This document shows positions 4,603 through 5,580 of a stretch of 5,580 nt of DNA, piece by piece. The notes beneath the pieces were generated by a model. That model was given only the letters and a program-made list of their open reading frames with translations, was not told the origin of the DNA and searched no databases. Both the position numbers and the translations under genes were made by a program. The stretch's first letter is position 1. Each line of letters opens with the position of its first letter. The DNA is from Pontiellaceae bacterium (lineage in GTDB: Bacteria; Verrucomicrobiota; Kiritimatiellia; Kiritimatiellales; Tichowtungiaceae). The stretch is from assembly GCA_025457785.1 (NCBI GenBank), contig JALOTS010000169.1:1-5580 (forward strand), read 5' to 3'.

Positions 4603-5580
4603 ATGACACAGGCCGAACTGAAAAAGATCATTGTGAAGGGCGAAAGCGAGAACGTTGAGTTCAAGCGCTCGTTCGGGCGCGAATGTATCGAAACGGTCTG
4701 TGCCTTTGCCAACAGTTCCGGCGGACGGCTGCTCGTCGGCGTGACGAACGCCGGAGAAATTTGCGGCGCGGAGCTTTCGCCGGAGACTCTTCAGGATTGG
4801 TGCAATCAGATTAAAATGCAAACATCACCCGCCGTGATCCCGGACATAGAGGTTCTTGAAACGGAGTCCGGGCCGGTCGCGGTTATTGATGTTGATGAAT
4901 ATCCGGTGAAGCCGGTTAATTCGCGCGGGCGTTATTTTAAACGGGTTCAAAATTCCAACCATCAGATGGATTCGTCCGAAGTCGCCAATATGTATCTGGC
5001 AACCTTTAATCTTTCCTGGGATGCCTACGAATATCCGAATGCTTCGCTGGATCAGCTTGATAAGAGGAAAATCCGTGCGTTTATTGCGAGAGTGAACGGG
5101 ACCAAACGGTTTGCTCTGAAGGGCGATCCTGTTTCGGCGTTACGGAAACTTCACCTGATTCGCGAGAACAACAAACCGACTGGCGCGGCGTTGCTACTGT
5201 TTGCCAAAAATCCGCTTCCGTTCCGTATTCATATCGGACGGTTTAAAACGCCATCCATGATCATTGATGACAAACAGGTCGAGGATACGCTGTTTGAGGC
5301 TGTCGAAGCCGCGATGAAAATTTTGATTGGTCATATTCATGTGGCCTTTGAGTTTGACGGGTCGATTCAACGTAAAGAAAGGTTCCAGTATTCGCTGGAG
5401 GCAATTCGCGAAACACTTCTCAATGCTGTGGTGCACCGCGACTACACAAACCCAGGTGATATCATCATTAAGGTGTTCGACGATCGGATTCCGGGCCTTG
5501 CCGAGGTCGTGCTGCCAGCGGTGCGACGCGTCCTGGCCGGCCGGGACGAGGCGGTGCCCGCGGGGTCGGATGCGCAGGCG
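4603..5580 (+). CDS. AlbA_2/Schlafen-type DNA-binding domain protein with HATPase_c_4 region, 3' end missing and possibly chimeric
   Basis: The frame is open for 326 codons from ATG at 4603 to the right edge. Residues about 14-51 (GESENVEFKRSF, then ETVCAFANSSGGRLLVGVTNAG) are the signature of the AlbA_2 domain (PF04326, Schlafen AAA_4). Residues about 266-296 (EAIRETLLNAVVHRDY...IKVFDDRI) match the following ATPase-like region (HATPase_c_4, PF13749). Such proteins are often labelled transcriptional regulators or, misleadingly, RecG helicases; they are usually about 450-550 residues with a C-terminal winged helix. The role is probably regulatory or defence-related, but no target is visible. 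It occupies the usual place of V-ATPase subunit B. The ribosome site is weak (AAGAAG, 4591-4596). From residue 297 on, the sequence turns about 80% GC and departs from the family, so the last 30 residues should not be trusted as part of this gene. Confidence 0.8.
   Translation, partial: MTQAELKKIIVKGESENVEFKRSFGRECIETVCAFANSSGGRLLVGVTNAGEICGAELSPETLQDWCNQIKMQTSPAVIPDIEVLETESGPVAVIDVDEYPVKPVNSRGRYFKRVQNSNHQMDSSEVANMYLATFNLSWDAYEYPNASLDQLDKRKIRAFIARVNGTKRFALKGDPVSALRKLHLIRENNKPTGAALLLFAKNPLPFRIHIGRFKTPSMIIDDKQVEDTLFEAVEAAMKILIGHIHVAFEFDGSIQRKERFQYSLEAIRETLLNAVVHRDYTNPGDIIIKVFDDRIPGLAEVVLPAVRRVLAGRDEAVPAGSDAQA
5491..5580. other. GC-rich terminal segment of foreign or artefactual character
   Basis: By direct count 72 of these 90 bases are G or C (80%), against 43 of 90 (48%) in 5401-5490. 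The change is abrupt, right after the codon for Ile296 of the AlbA_2 protein. The frame stays open and its third positions are strongly G/C, as in coding DNA of a high-GC organism. The encoded residues (PGLAEVVLPAVRRVLAGR...) match no family I recognise. The first residues PGL could be a remnant of the family's usual NPGGL after a short deletion, but what follows does not fit. Confidence 0.6.

Noticed and set aside
4603..5490. RecG-type ATP-dependent DNA helicase
   Set aside because: Homologues are often mislabelled this way, but no helicase motifs (Walker A GxGKT, DEAH) are visible; the signatures are AlbA_2 and HATPase_c_4.

Overview
The window holds the upstream part of a bacterial V-type (V/A-type) rotary ATPase operon, with an unrelated gene on each side. 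Mid-range GC and the gene order subunit E, DUF2764 protein, subunit A match the short Chlamydia/Spirochaete/Bacteroidetes-style V-ATPase operon (E, DUF2764, A, B, D, I, K). The many short intergenic repeats and the exported orphan protein lean me toward a PVC-group organism such as Kiritimatiellota. That is an inference from style; no marker gene here proves it.

Layout. Positions 869 to 1 (minus strand) carry the N-terminal 289 residues of an exported protein I do not recognise; it has a clear signal peptide and runs off the left edge. Positions 870-1305 are a divergent intergenic region without a convincing gene; its middle (about 991-1106) can fold into nested hairpins. The plus strand then carries V-ATPase subunit E (1306-1935), a DUF2764 protein (2095-2637), the catalytic subunit A (2762-4489), and an AlbA_2/Schlafen-type putative regulator (4603 to the right edge), which sits where subunit B would be expected.

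The three gaps inside the plus-strand gene row (159, 124 and 113 bases) are unusually long for such an operon and each is filled with repeats. Gap 1 has decamer arrays of the form CGCRRA.... arranged as an inverted repeat. Gap 2 has a long imperfect palindrome with 29-base arms, followed by a T-rich tract, and encloses a strong Shine-Dalgarno that starts a 24-codon ORF ending two bases before atpA. Gap 3 has another CGCRRA-type decamer array, three ACAGGAT units and a small palindrome.

Subunits E and A belong to one machine: A is the nucleotide-hydrolysing subunit of the V1 head and E is part of the peripheral stalk that holds the head static. DUF2764 is a conserved operon partner of unknown function. 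The last 90 bases (5491-5580) jump to about 80% GC, against about 48% in the 90 bases before, exactly where the AlbA_2-family protein stops resembling its family. This suggests a chimeric join, a recombination point or an assembly artefact.
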